Assembly (NCBI GenBank): GCA_024741835.1
Contig: JAENRP010000009.1
Coordinates: 248,001 to 312,000 of the forward strand
DNA: 64,000 nt
Direction of reading: 5' to 3'
DNA from: Diplocarpon mali
Lineage: Eukaryota; Ascomycota; Leotiomycetes; Helotiales; Drepanopezizaceae
Under the pieces are notes generated by a model. It saw only the letters and a list, made by a program, of their open reading frames with translations, did not search any database and was not told the DNA's origin. Made by a program: the position numbers and the translations under genes. Shown piece by piece: positions 11,342-22,501 of this stretch. Position 1 is the first letter of the stretch; every line of letters starts with the position of its first letter.

Positions 11342-12644
11342 TTACGCTCTCGACATGACACCCCACGCACGGATGATGTTGTCGGTGTATCCCGCAAACA
11401 AGGTCTGTCCATCTCCGCTCCATGCCAAGCTGACACACTCTGGCTCTCTGCTCTTCTTGCCAACGGCCTGGAACTCTGGCTTCAACTCGTCAACCTTGCT
11501 CTTCTTCTCCAAGTCGAAGATGATAATGCTGCTAGAGGTGGCAGCGCATAGCCAATATCTGTTGGGAGAGAAAACGAGGGCATGGATTTCATCACCGGCA
11601 TTCAAGGAGTAAAGGTGCTTCGACTCGTTCAAATCCCAGAGCATGGTAGTTCCGTCCTTACCACCAGAGGCGCAGAGAGATCCGTCGGGGGAGATGGTAA
11701 CCGTGTTGATGTAGCCGGTGTGTCCAATGTGGTCGGTTTGCAATCGGCAAGAAGAGAGCTCCCAGACCTGGTTATTGAGATTAGCTAGGTCTCCCATCAT
11801 AATGGGGCAACGCAGAACGAGGCATGCAATTTCTCATCAGAGCATATGGTGATGGTTTGTCTCATAGCCTGGTCTCCCAGGCTCTGAAGTAGCAAATACT
11901 TTGAAGTTGCGTAGCATCATATGAACTTTGCAAGCTGTTTCTGGGTCGCAGGCTGAGGGCTTCTCACCTTGACAAGCTTGTCCCATCCAGAGCTGACAAT
12001 GACCGGATTTTGAGGATTCGGGCTAAAGCGGACGCAAGAAACCCAATCGGCGTGTCCCTTCTCAGTGATCGTAAACTTGCAGTCACCAAGAGTGTTCCAG
12101 AGCTTGATGGTGCGATCGCGGGATCCGGAAACGATTTGTCGGTTGTCAGCGGAGAAAGAAACGGAAAGAACGTCGTTGGTGTGTCCAACAAATCGGCGGG
12201 TAGTGGTACCGGTAGCAAGCTCCCATAGGCGGAGAGTCTTGTCCCAGGAGGCAGAAAGGGCGTAGGCACCGTCGGAGGAGATGACCTATATCTATTTTCA
12301 GAAAAGAGATTTGCGTTTCTGCGTGCTTTAGACAGAACATACGACATCGCTGACAATGTGCGAGTGTCCCTTGAGCGCTCTCTTGGGGTATCCGTACGAG
12401 GAATCGTCACGGGTCAAGTTCCAAACGATAATCGCTGTCTTTCAATCAGCATAATGTATTTTCCCGTCTTTTCTTCGCAGTCTACAATGTTGAGCCGCGG
12501 GGGGATGCCATATGGGAGAGAGCGCATACTCTTGTCGCGCGAGCCACTGATGAGGATGTTTGGGTTCTCAAGGGAAGTCGCAAGCGACGTGACCCATCCC
12601 GAGTGGCCCTCAAGGGTACCCTTCAAGATTAATTGTTCTGCCAT
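11342..12644 (-). CDS. cpcB: RACK1-type Gbeta-like WD40 ribosomal scaffold (CpcB/Cpc-2/Asc1)
   Basis: Four exons on the minus strand are inferred: 12644-12530, 12434-12343, 12285-11968 and 11767-11342. Together they encode 316 residues, the usual RACK1 length. The protein starts [20 protein letters not shown] and is a seven-bladed WD40 propeller with typical GH..WD repeats, such as [15 protein letters not shown] and [13 protein letters not shown] near the C-terminal half. RACK1 sits on the head of the 40S ribosomal subunit and links translation to signalling. In fungi it affects general amino-acid control, growth and sporulation. Introns are 95, 57 and 200 nt; the last is unusually long for this window and contains a U24 snoRNA. 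The splice sites restore the family sequence across every junction (SRDK|TIIVWN, SDV|VISSDG, KLVK|VWELSS). The promoter lies in the 2.25-kb gap up to TAF8. Confidence 0.96.
11833..11925 (-). ncRNA. snR24: Box C/D snoRNA U24 (snR24-like) inside a RACK1 intron
   Basis: Within the 200-nt third intron (11967-11768), read on the minus strand: a C box ATGATGC at 11920-11914; the guide GTATTTGCTACTT at 11899-11887; a degenerate D' box (CAGA) just after it; a perfect 7-bp hairpin AGCCTGG-GAGA-CCAGGCT; a C'-like ATGAGAC; and a D box CTGA at 11840-11837. A short flanking stem (TTCA with TGAG) closes the ends. The guide is complementary to the conserved large-subunit rRNA stretch AGTAGCAAATA as I recall it. 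In Saccharomyces cerevisiae the RACK1 orthologue ASC1 hosts snR24 (U24) in its intron, so both position and sequence agree. U24 directs 2'-O-methylation of large-subunit rRNA. It is presumably released from the debranched intron, so its expression follows the host gene. Confidence 0.85.
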
Positions 12645-14894
12645 CGTCGTAGATTGATGGATGATTGGAAACTTGCAATTTCGTTTTGATCTGAGAATTA
12701 TGACATTGTGGGTTAAGCGAGGCGCGATGAAGGTACGCTAGGCTAGCGGAGTGCCAAGGTTGCTCAAGCTCTCATCAAGCTCAGGAATCGCATAACACGG
12801 TGGCTATCAAACATTTCCAGGACGAACAAAATATTTTGCTTTGGTTTGTGTGATCTGTTTAATCTCTAAAGATACTATCTACCAATACCCTTCGGTGTTT
12901 CAATATTCAGTATTATGTAACGCAGATTATCTCAATGCTTACCAATGCTCAAAAGTTGTGCTTGAAATCGTCTAGGTCATAAAACTACATTCCGGAGCAA
13001 TTGAACCTGATTACAGCAGCTTCCTCTCCCGGGCACTGGCTACATATTGCCTGCGAGTCAGAAGCTCGCAAGCGAAAAGCCGAGTGTGTATAATCGAATA
13101 GGAAGGGCAATAACTCATACATTTAACACACGGCAAGGTTCTCCAATGCCATACTGCGGAAACAAGATATTTGAAACTGTCCTATACCAGTTGGAGGTAT
13201 CATTCTAGTCTCAATCCATGGGGACTCAGTCTACCGAGTATTGGATTCTTCATTATTATTCCCGAAGCTATACAATACTTCGATTTCACTGTGCATCGTG
13301 TCAACGCTTGTAATTGCATGCTTGCATATATTTGTGAACACTTGCCTAGATCCTAGACATAACTTGACTGAAAGGAAGGCTTGAAAATCGCTGGTTGATC
13401 TGGAACATCACCCTACATAGATAACAGGTATCAGTAAAGCAACGCTTCACCAATATGGTTCTGCTGCGAGTCATGATCAACCAAGAGCGAGTAGAGATGT
13501 ACCCTTTACTTCCCATGAGAGCCGCTATGTCTGGTAACTACAATGCAATGGGACGCCGACCTCTAAGACGCAGAATAGTAAAATGTCAGCGGAACTACAA
13601 TTACAACAAGCTTAGATATTCAGAAACACACTGAAAAAACACAGGTCGCACTGGAATGGCGTGACGAGCCGCTAGACCTTGAAAGATATATCATCCGCAT
13701 GGGGTAATAGTAGCCTGCGAACTCAGCAATATCTGTTCCGCTAGCGTCTAGCAGAAGACGAGCAACGGAATTGGAGTGTAATTGTACATGGCTCCTATCT
13801 CCAAAGAAGCAAATACCCGGAGCTTCCACGGACGAGCCTGGCTTCTATTCCATTCTTCCAACACCCTTCTGCACTCACTGACTTCGATGGCTCCCGAATA
13901 TCCATCCCTAGTAATTCTGCAAAAGATAGTTGGTCCTACCTTTATTGAGATCGCAAGGCAAATGAAATGACCGGATTTCATGATCGAGTATGCATTGCCA
14001 AAGCGCCGTGGATGTTGGTAGTGTACAATTTGATACTCCTCAATATCCCGCGCCTAGCCCTCTCTACAACTGTCGATCCGGAAGTTTTCCACATAAACTT
14101 CTCTGTTGCCTAATCCCTATCGATTCTCTTCTATGCCGCAGCATTGGCTGCTCTCTGATCCTCCAACTTCGAGTAGTATGCATCTCGTTTGCGGACAGCT
14201 GGAACATGGAATCCGTACCTGCCATGATGGTTAGCTACATTTCGTGGAAGATTTGTAGTAGATGTGCGGAGCCATACCAGAAAGCGTATCCGGCCGATGT
14301 TCCGAGACCTGGGTCTAATCAGCCGTTGCTCTTCTTTTCATAAACAGTCCAACCAGTCAAACGAGATCAAGATTCTGTAGTAATCGCTCGGTGTTTCCTA
14401 GTTGTATTTTCAATTCACAAGAATGATTGCTCACCGAAAGCGACGCTGAGGTCGAGGACCAGGCCCCTTCGAAGCATCTGGGACAAAAGTTAGCCCTTAT
14501 TCTCAGGCTTGAGAACCCGCGATTTGAAGGACTTCAGAGAGCCAGAAAATCCAGTCTTAGCTTACTCCAGTGATTGGTTTGATTGCCATTGTGCGATGTT
14601 CGTGAACTCTGAGGTAAATTCTCAACTGCAGGTTGTTTGTGGTACAGAGTAACCCTGGATGAGGATGTAGTGACTTCGGACGTTGATTTGATGATCACGT
14701 GGCTTGTATTGGTGGTCTGTGCTTGCGCTTTTCCGGCGAGGCTTCGAGCGCGAATTCCTTGCGACAGATGAATATTGACATGAATTTGCGCCTCGCGACT
14801 TTGAACTCGCGGGGTTGTGGTCCGAATCAACTTCTTGCTTTGAAATCCCCCCTCGAAAACCAAAGGCTCTTACCAATTATACTTGCACGAGATT
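12645..14894. other. Divergent intergenic region between RACK1 and TAF8
   Basis: This 2.25-kb stretch must hold the promoters of both flanking genes. No open frame with recognisable sequence or consistent splicing is seen on either strand. Composition is slightly more AT-rich than its neighbours. Confidence 0.5.
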
Positions 14895-15892
14895 ATGGCA
14901 CCGATATCTCCAATTTCCAGAAAGCGATCTACCACCTCACAAAGTGACGATGACCGCCCAGACGAGCCCACGTCGAAGAGGCGACGAGTTGAATGTGACC
15001 TGCCTCATACACCGCCACCAGAAGAGGAGAATTTTAGCACGAACACCCAGGAGAATTTGATGTTCGACGATGATCCTCACAAGCTTATGAAACGCTCAGT
15101 TGCTCTGGCACTGGAGCATGTGGGGTTTTCTGGCGCAACACCAGAAGCCATGGAGGCATTTTGCGCCGAAGTCGATGCTTGTCAGTGCCTCAAGCTGTCT
15201 TGAATGCTTTTTACTGACTTGTCGTAGACTCCTCCCGTTTTCTCTCCAAAGTAACGTCGTCGATGCTCAATGCTAGACGTTCGCAACCTACCCCCCTCGA
15301 TTTTACGTACGCTCTAGCAGAATTCCAACTTCCAATATCCTCGATAGAAGCACATCTGAAACCCCCTATACCTGTTTCCAAGTTGCTCATTGTGCTCGAA
15401 TCACAACCCGAAGTCGAATTGCCTACAGCCACAGCTTCAACGGATAACCTGCTAGGAGCAGATCTCAGCGGCGCGTCGGATAAAAATACCAAGCCATATA
15501 TCCCAAGGCGGTTCCCACCCTTTCCAAGCAAGCATACATACAAATGGACAGAGAAAGAATCGTCGCGAGAGACCAACCCAAGAAGGATCAGAGAGGAAGC
15601 TGCAAAGGCTGCTCGGCAGGGCGAGGAGGCGTTGCGGCGCTTGACCAAGGTGGCAAAAGCGGGGAAAGAGAAAGACGTAAAAAATGCCGCAAGCAAAGAT
15701 CCGAAGAGTAAAGAGCGACATGAGATGTGGGAGAAGGCAATGGAGACTCTATCTAGCAACAAACCCGATATCACTATAAAGGGAGGCGTTGAAGAGAATG
15801 ATAGAGGTCTTATTGTCAATGCCGCCCGGACATATAACAGGAAAGGAGCACCGGCAAAGAAGAAACCTCTCCCAATTCTTGAGGGGCTGTAA
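14895..15892 (+). CDS. taf8: TFIID subunit TAF8
   Basis: Two exons (14895-15180 and 15228-15892) with a 47-nt intron (GTCAGT..GTAG, branch site ACTGAC) encode 316 residues. The N-terminus is basic with a nuclear-localisation-like SKRRRVE. Residues about 55-130 form the histone fold (LMKRSVALALEHVGFSGA, then VDAYSSRFLSKVTS across the junction), which in this family pairs with TAF10. The C-terminal half carries the TAF8 signature YIPRRFPPFPSKHTYKW, followed by a Lys/Glu-rich helical tail. TAF8 is a subunit of the general transcription factor TFIID and guides TAF10 into the complex. The gene is convergent with som1, with 279 bp between the stops. The GTC-type donor is not the commonest, but it is the one that restores the histone fold. 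Confidence 0.9.
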
Positions 15893-16171
15893 TTATGTTT
15901 AATATTTGGTCGGGCACAGGTGCATAGCAAGGCGTTTGGGACTGATATTTAGTACGCCTGCATCTACTTAGGGCACAAGTTGCAGTGCTGAACAGACATT
16001 TGAGTACATCGTAAATAGCGTAAGCCTGGTTGCGCGAGACATTGGGCAAGACTTTGGATGGGCAGATATCCGATGTACCGCCAAAGACAATGGGTTTGCG
16101 AATCCATAGACCACAAACTCCGACGCGTTCCCGTCCAAAACACAATACAGTACAAATACAAACGGAAAATC

Positions 16172-16510
16172 TCACTTTTGAAGCCTTTCGGCGTCCTTTC
16201 CCTCCCAGGCAGTAGTCTCAACAGTAAATATCCCCTTCCGGTCCTGACATCTGTCCGTCGTAATCAGCCTCATCCAACATCACCGCATGGCGGAAACCGC
16301 TCACCGTCTGAACAACCTCTGAACCGGCCAACACTTCGTAACACTTTCCCTTGTGACCGGCTCCTCGACCGCACACTTGTACTGCAGCATCTCGAGCAAC
16401 TCGCAGCCCTTCAAGTCGCCCTCGAAATCCTTTCTCCGCCTGTCATTGGTTGTGAGTTGCGAGCGGTACGGGAGTTCCGAGGCTGGCCAGGATTCAACAA
16501 AGGGTGCCAT
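16172..16510 (-). CDS. som1: Som1-like twin-CX9C mitochondrial protein
   Basis: Two exons on the minus strand, 16510-16305 and 16250-16172, encode 94 residues. The 54-nt intron has GTGAGC..ACAG ends and restores RLFRRCQDRKG across the junction. The protein starts MAPFVESWPASELPYRSQL and has four cysteines: GCELLEMLQYKC (CX9C), a 13-residue spacer, then CWPVQRLFRRC (CX9C). This matches the Som1 family, whose yeast member assists the mitochondrial inner-membrane peptidase (Imp1/Imp2), and the twin CX9C layout suits the intermembrane space. The second CX9C is completed only by the splice, which supports the model. The short 5' region is shared with the divergent Rad51-like gene (122 bp between the start codons). 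The family name is from recognition only. Confidence 0.82.
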
Positions 16511-16632
16511 GGTGGTCTCTAGGTTGACTTCCGACGAGTGACGATTGATTCGACGCTTCTGGCCGGGGCCTGAACTGAAGCTTTGGAGTAGCAAGAGGAA
16601 AGTTGGAGTAGCAAGAGGAAAGGGTTTTTAAG

Positions 16633-17391
16633 ATGGAGACGAGGATCTCATCGACTGAAGTTCTAGGTAGCAGGCTTTTGCGAGAGATCGCCGCAGAAGA
16701 TGGAAGTTTGGAAGATGTAAGTCGACACGAGCATCCACATCTCCTAAGCCCTGTCCAGACTCTTTGGAGGGAGCTGTTACATTTAGGTCACATGAAAATC
16801 ACATGTCCAGAATTGACACCTAGACAGCTGCTCAAGGATCTCCGCACAGCATGCATCCCCAACCCTCCTCGCACTGGCATCTCAGATCTCGATTCCCTCT
16901 GGAAGACTCGAGGGGGTAGACTCTCCATCACAGGTCGAACTCTGCCGCTACTGCACCATATCCTCACCCATCTCGTCTCCCCCCACCACATGAACGGCAC
17001 AATCGCCCTCCTCGATCTCACGGGACGCTTCTCTCCCTCTCATCTCATTAGCGCGCTCTCTGTGCAAGATCTGCGCCATATACATGTCTTCCGGCCCACG
17101 ACGGCAAATTTACAGGTTACGCTTGACAGTGTGGAGAAGTACATGTTGTATGGAGAGCACAAGAGCCAAGGACGGGAATGGCTCGGTACTATTGTCAATG
17201 GTGGTGTGGGAGGAGATATCAATCTGGGGTGGAGCGGATGGCTGAGGGTGGAGAGGGAGGAGGTATGTGGCTTTGGAGTAGGTGTTAGTATTGAGGAGGT
17301 TTGGGGCGAGAGGAATGGGAGGCAGGAGGTCGTGGATGGGAAGGGATGGAGAGCTGAATGCAGAGAAGGCGGTTCGTTTCTCTGGCAATAA
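16633..17391 (+). CDS. Rad51-paralogue-like (XRCC2-type) protein lacking a Walker A motif
   Basis: The frame is open from 16633 to 17391 (252 codons). It contains a probable 111-nt in-frame intron at 16717-16827 (GTAAGT..ACAG) whose removal joins SLED to LLKDLRTA and gives about 215 residues. The core resembles fungal Rad51/XRCC2-like proteins: a GISDLDSLWKTRGGRLSITG segment where Rad51 relatives lead into Walker A, then GTIALLDLTGRFSPSHL resembling Walker B, then LRHIHVFRP. The expected GxxxxGK[ST] is absent; the segment reads GRTLPLLHHIL. The likely role is in homologous recombination as a non-catalytic paralogue, but that is inference. It is divergent from som1. The retained-intron form would also be in frame, so both forms could be translated. 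Confidence 0.65.
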   Translation: METRISSTEVLGSRLLREIAAEDGSLEDVSRHEHPHLLSPVQTLWRELLHLGHMKITCPELTPRQLLKDLRTACIPNPPRTGISDLDSLWKTRGGRLSITGRTLPLLHHILTHLVSPHHMNGTIALLDLTGRFSPSHLISALSVQDLRHIHVFRPTTANLQVTLDSVEKYMLYGEHKSQGREWLGTIVNGGVGGDINLGWSGWLRVEREEVCGFGVGVSIEEVWGERNGRQEVVDGKGWRAECREGGSFLWQ

Positions 17392-18801
17392 CATTTCATG
17401 AGCCTTTGTAAGGCATTCGGGAGATAAGAAGATATGGGTGATGCATTTTCGGGGCGCACATCTTCGGCTCAACCATGTTGTATTGACAATGCTGACGCTC
17501 GTAGCTTGATGCTGCTTCTAGGTCTTAGATGACTTTAGCATTTGACACTCGAAGAACATGGCTATGAAGACTAAGTGGACTGCAAGGAATGAGACTCAAT
17601 ATTGGCTCGGTGGCAGTAGAGCACTACAGAATCTTGGAGACACCGTCAACTATCTGGCTACTACTATTTCACAAAGACTATGGTCGGATGGGTGAAGATT
17701 CTTATTTAGCAACTGTTTTGGCGCTGTTTGTCTCTCCGCACAGCATTCGGTATTTGCGAGACTTGTAGAGTTTCTCGGATACCTTGGAGATCTCACAACC
17801 ACTGACACCGATTCAAAGATACATGGGTGCTATTGCGGGCTCCCTCATGTCATGTTCTCATCTCCGTTATGGTAGCTTGATATATGTAGTGCTATGTCTC
17901 GCACCTGTGAACTTGGACCTGTAATGCTCCACCAATCAAGTTATGTAGAGGCCGCATCCTCAGGCTGCCGCATCCATACATGAGAACGTCCCACGCTCTG
18001 AGTACCATTTGCGGCTATAAAAAATCGTGAATATTCGTCGGCACTACGTCTTTCGGTGAGCAGACGACGTCTGGGCTTGCCACATACCTCCCAAGACACA
18101 CCTTCACGCAAGCCGCGTGGACAGGACGATCGAGACAGAAAGATGTGGAAAAAGCCCCCAAATCGTTGGAGAACAAGACGTCAGACCAGGATGGCACACC
18201 GGTTTTCCCTGTTTTTCAACCGAGCGACGCAGGTTACCCTTTCAGGAAATCTGAAGAGGGGAACCCAGGACAGTGTATTTTCCCGCCCGCAGATATTCTC
18301 TGCCCGATACCTGTACACAGATACCCGCCAGCAGCACCTGCATCGCAAACCCAGAAAGGCAAACCAGCACACAAGGTACTGCTATTCTGCCGGCGAGCCT
18401 TACACAGCCTCTCTTCTGCACTCCAGGCGAAAATCTTTCCTGGCACCGTGTCCTGTCTGACAAGATGGGCGAATCAGACCAAGAGCACGGTCTTTGGTGT
18501 TGGTGCTGCGTGGGGAGGGTGGATGGCGGGGAGCTTCTTTTTCTTGATCAGATATTCGGCGGTCAAGTGTCAGGAGGGATCTGCTCTCGGAAGAGTCTCG
18601 GAAGAGAAGTTTTGATGCAGGCGCTGCAAGTGGCAATATGGAGCAGCCTGGAGAGTTTAAAAAACTCTTGGTCCCAGAAATTTCTGGGAAAGGTTTTGAT
18701 GAGTTGTTTTCGAGGTCTAAGGACTGTCCCTTCATCTGCATACATCTGTCATCGATTTCCGCCTTGGTTTTCAGCCTCCATCTGAGCTTGTATGTTGCAT
18801 C
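17392..18801. other. Intergenic between the Rad51-like gene and the MFS transporter
   Basis: No convincing gene. Overlapping frames at 18.0-18.84 kb lie on both strands and run into the transporter's first exon. The stretch presumably holds the 3' end of the Rad51-like gene and the transporter promoter. Confidence 0.45.
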
Positions 18802-21001
18802 ATGTTTGGCGGGAAGTATTTCGGCCTTCGAGGCCAAAACCTGACCTTGGCAATCAATATCATAGCCGGTCTTGATTTCCTGTAAGATCGTGGCTGCTCA
18901 TACACCGTTGCTCTGCGGGACTTGGGACGATGCTCTCTAGGAGGCGGTCCTCAAGACGACACCAAGGTCGACGGTTGACGTTGAGCACCAATGGAATGCA
19001 GCTAACAGTCACATAGGCTCTTCGGCTATGACCAGGGAGTGATGGGAGGGCTGTTGACGCTCGGGAGCTGGGTCCGCCAATTCCCTGAAATCGACACCGT
19101 GAACAACCCCGGGAGTACGCACGTCTCCACCATCCAAGGGATCTCGGTCGCTTCCTACAACGTCGGCTGCTTCGTTGGCGCAGTCATCACCATCTTCGTC
19201 GGTGACATCCTCGGCCGACGGAAGATGATCTTTCTGGGCTCTAGCATCATGGTCGTCGGCGCCGTCTTGCAAGCCTCCGCGTTCAGCCTCGCACATTTGA
19301 TCGTGGGGAGGATCATCACCGGCTTCGGCAACGGCATGAACACCTCTACCGTTCCCACCTGGGCATCAGAGACCTCCCAATCTCACGTGAGGGCCCTCCA
19401 CTTCGATACGGGGATCTCCTGCTCACGAGAAACTCCGTAGAAACGCGGGAAGATGGTGATGATCGAAGGTGCCATGATTACCGGAGGCATCGCTCTGTCA
19501 TATTGGCTGGACTTTGGCTTTTCCTTCCTCGAGCCTAGCAGCATCTCCTGGCGGTTCCCTATCGCCTTCCAGATCATATTCGCTCTGATCTTGCTCGCGT
19601 TTATCATGGAGCTCCCAGAATCTCCCCGCGTAAGTCTTCCCACGTACAGAAGAGACCATGAGAGAAGATAGACCGCACTGACTGCAGAAGTGGCTCATTC
19701 TCACGGGGGACGAGAGCGAGGCCATGTCTGTCCTCTCAGCACTCGCCGACCTCCGACCTGAAGACTCTCTCGTCAGCATTGAGTTTGCGGCGATCAAAGG
19801 TGCCGTTCTGGAGATGAAAGGGCACGGCTGGGCGGATCTGTTTACCATGGGGCCCGAGCGGGAGTTCCACCGCGTAGTCCTCGGCTACGTCAACCAGGTG
19901 TTCCAGCAGATATCAGGTATCAATCTCATCACGTACTATGCGACGACTATATATGAAGAGTACATCGGTCTCGGCGGGACCACGGCACGTATCCTTGCAG
20001 CAGCAAACGGAACGGAATACTTTATAGCCTCGGTATGTACACATCCTCGCCAGTCTCGCTCGACGACTTCAGTTCTTGGCATGCAAAAGCGTGTCTTGGA
20101 TCGTGTCCAAGGACGAGCTGAATCATCAAGTCCTCGAAAGTCAAAAACCGGAGGGGGCTAATTCGTGTCGAAGTGGATCGCGGTCTACACGATCGAGCGA
20201 TTCGGCCGCCGCCAACTCATGCTCTTCGGCGCGGCAGGGATGTCCGGATCCATGGCCTTGCTGGCAGGTATGAACTACATGTCGTCCGTCCACAGAGGCG
20301 GTTCAGCGCCCGGGATCGCATCGGCCGTCTTCCTATTCGTCTTCAACACTTTCTTCGCCATCGGCTGGCTGGGAATGACTGTACGCATATCCCCATCCGC
20401 CTCCTCCAATCCCCGGGGCCAGTCCGAAGACAGATCTTAGGATCATCTCCTCGGATGCGAGATCCCAGATTCCCGTCAAACGGTGCTAAGCATGCTACAG
20501 TGGCTCTACCCCGCCGAGATCGTCCCTCTCAAGATCCGGGCTCCCGCCACCGGGCTGTCTACGAGTGCCAACTGGGCCTTCAACTTCATGGTCGTGATGA
20601 TCACCCCGGTCTCGTTCGCCTCGATCGGGTACCGGACGTACGTCGTCTTCGCCGTGGTGAACGCCTCCATCTTCCCGGTGGTGTACCTCTTCTACCCCGA
20701 GACGGCCTACCGCTCGCTCGAGGAGATCGATACCATCTTCCGGAAGACGAGCCCGGGCTGGCGGGGCTGGCTCGACGTGGTGGCGACGGCGAGGGAGGAG
20801 CCGCTGAGGTTCGGGACGCGCGGGGAGCTGCTCCGGGACGGTGGGCGTGCGGCGGAGGGTGGCGCGAGGAGGGGCAGTGTCGCGGGACAGGGCCGGGCGG
20901 GCCTCGAGAAGGAGGAGGGAGGGAGCAGGCGCATCGAGAATGTGGATGTGGAGCATAGCCAGGAGGGTGGTATGTATGAGAAGAGTGGGGATCATGTTTG
21001 A
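18802..21001 (+). CDS. MFS sugar-porter family transporter
   Basis: Six exons are inferred: 18802-18881, 19017-19386, 19441-19629, 19688-20032, 20174-20380 and 20501-21001, giving 563 residues. Twelve membrane segments are expected. Sugar-porter signatures are visible: LFGYDQGVMGG across the first junction, DILGRRKM after TM2, KRGKMVMIEG at the third exon, PESPRKW ending the first half, QQISGINLITYYA in TM7, ERFGRR after TM8, and PETAYRSLEEID near the end (usual form PETKG-SLEEID). The cytoplasmic tail is charged and Gly-rich. It probably imports a hexose or related sugar across the plasma membrane by proton symport; the substrate cannot be read from sequence. The intron at 20033-20173 uses an AAG acceptor, which is less common but is the only one restoring IAVYTIERFGRR. 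The gene is convergent with the dienoyl-CoA isomerase. Confidence 0.9.
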
Positions 21002-21583
21002 ACGTCCGGAGAACGGGGCTCGGCAGAGGGACGGGGGAGATCTGTGATTACCCCGTGGTTGCTGGGGCTAGCACGAAGCCTCCACAGGAGACGATGTAGC
21101 GACGCAGAAATCAAATACAGGTCGAACCGGCTCCATCCTGCCCCCCGCGCCGGCTCGCGAGTGAGAGTAGTCATTCTGCCTCGAGAGATCCTGAGCACAA
21201 ACCAGGGTCAACGAACGTGCACTCTTGACCCCACTCCCGTCCTCGTTCCTCAGATGCAACTCTAGGGGTGAAGCCGATAGGCGGCGTTGACCTCGCCGCT
21301 CTAGGGCCCGTCGCGCAAGCTTCGCTTTCGCTCACGGTGTGCTCGTTTGCGAGGAGCCCTGGAAACCGGCCCGACGTCCGTGATACAAGAGGAGGTAGCG
21401 CTCACAACCGATGACAGGCTCATGGCCTCTCAACATAGGGGCGAACGCTCCCCTCGCGTATGGTAATCCCATGTATCAACACGAGCCGCACGGATCATCT
21501 TGGAGATGCCACCGGCAAGATCCCCCACGACAGCAGCCTAGTAGCCCCTTCATAGCTCGCGATACCATTCCACCTTCACCTCT
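21002..21583. other. Convergent intergenic region
   Basis: This stretch holds the 3' ends of the MFS gene (+) and the isomerase gene (-). No open frame of note or repeat is seen. Confidence 0.5.
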
Positions 21584-22501
21584 CTACAGCTTTTCAAAGG
21601 TTGGTTTCGTCTTCTTCAAGCCTGACAGCATCGCCCTCTCGACGTCACTCGTCTGAATCGCCGCGCTGTTCCAAACGCCCGTGTATCTCAGCGAGTCCGC
21701 GACCGTGTGATCTCTCGCGTGGTTCAGCAGCTCTTTCGTCCCCTGCACTGCTACCGGGCTCTTGCTCGCTAGCAGCGCGGCGATCTTGAGCGCGGCCTCG
21801 ACAGCCTGGTCTTTCGTTTCGAGGACTTGGCTGACGAGCCCTACCCGAAATGCCTCTGCTGCGCCGAACACGCGGGCGGAGAGGCACACGTCCTTCACCC
21901 ACGAGAAGTTGCCGACGACCTTGGGCAGCCGCGTGAGGGTCCCTATGTCTGCGGCCAAGCCGATGTCGACTTCCTTCACGGCAAGCTTGACGTCGGACGT
22001 ACATAGGCGGATGTCGGCGCAGGTGGAAAGGTCGAGGGCGAGCCCGAGCGAGAAGCCGTGAAGGACGCAGATGACAGCTGGGACATGTCGTTAGCACTAG
22101 CCTCCGACACATGCATATCGAGGTCTTCGATTCCCCATCGCGGGAGACCCACGCTTCTCGCACTTCTCAAGACTCCCAACACAGGCCTGAAACTCCTCGA
22201 CATGTCTCTTGATCCCTACAGCCTTGCGCGCTGTGTCGCCGGCCACCTGCCTGAGAATACCTGCCTCGCTCGCAGCCTGTACGTCGAGGCCTGCGGTAAA
22301 GGCGCGATCGCCCGCACCTGAGAGTACGATGGCTCGGACGTCTGGAGACAGGGAGAGCGCATCGATTACGGTCTTGAGTTCGAGCCACATGGCTTCGTGG
22401 AAGGCATTTAGTTTTGAGGGGCGGTTGATCTGGACATGTGTCACGTAGGGAATGGGCGTGGAGACGAGGAAGTATTTGTAGGTTGGGGTTGGAAGTGCCA
22501 T
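21584..22501 (-). CDS. Delta3,5-Delta2,4-dienoyl-CoA isomerase (enoyl-CoA hydratase/isomerase family)
   Basis: Two exons on the minus strand (22501-22153 and 22077-21584) with a 75-nt intron encode 280 residues. The crotonase fold is clear: VTHVQINRPSKLNAF near the start, GDRAFTAGLDV forming part of the oxyanion hole, and CVLHGFSLGLALDLSTCADIR after the junction. The segment KEVDIGLAADIGTLTRLPK carries the acidic residues (Glu and Asp) typical of dienoyl-CoA isomerases, with an upstream Asp in CADIR, rather than the Glu pair of plain hydratases. The enzyme shifts double bonds during peroxisomal or mitochondrial beta-oxidation of unsaturated fatty acids. The last three residues are EKL, close to but not the canonical SKL peroxisomal signal, and there is no obvious N-terminal mitochondrial presequence. 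The start ATG at 22501 precedes the conserved N-terminus. Confidence 0.9.

Noticed and set aside
15211..15930. 239-codon minus-strand frame
   Set aside because: Antisense shadow of TAF8 exon 2.
18400..18837. 145-codon minus-strand frame
   Set aside because: It overlaps the first exon of the MFS transporter, which is supported by family sequence and splicing.
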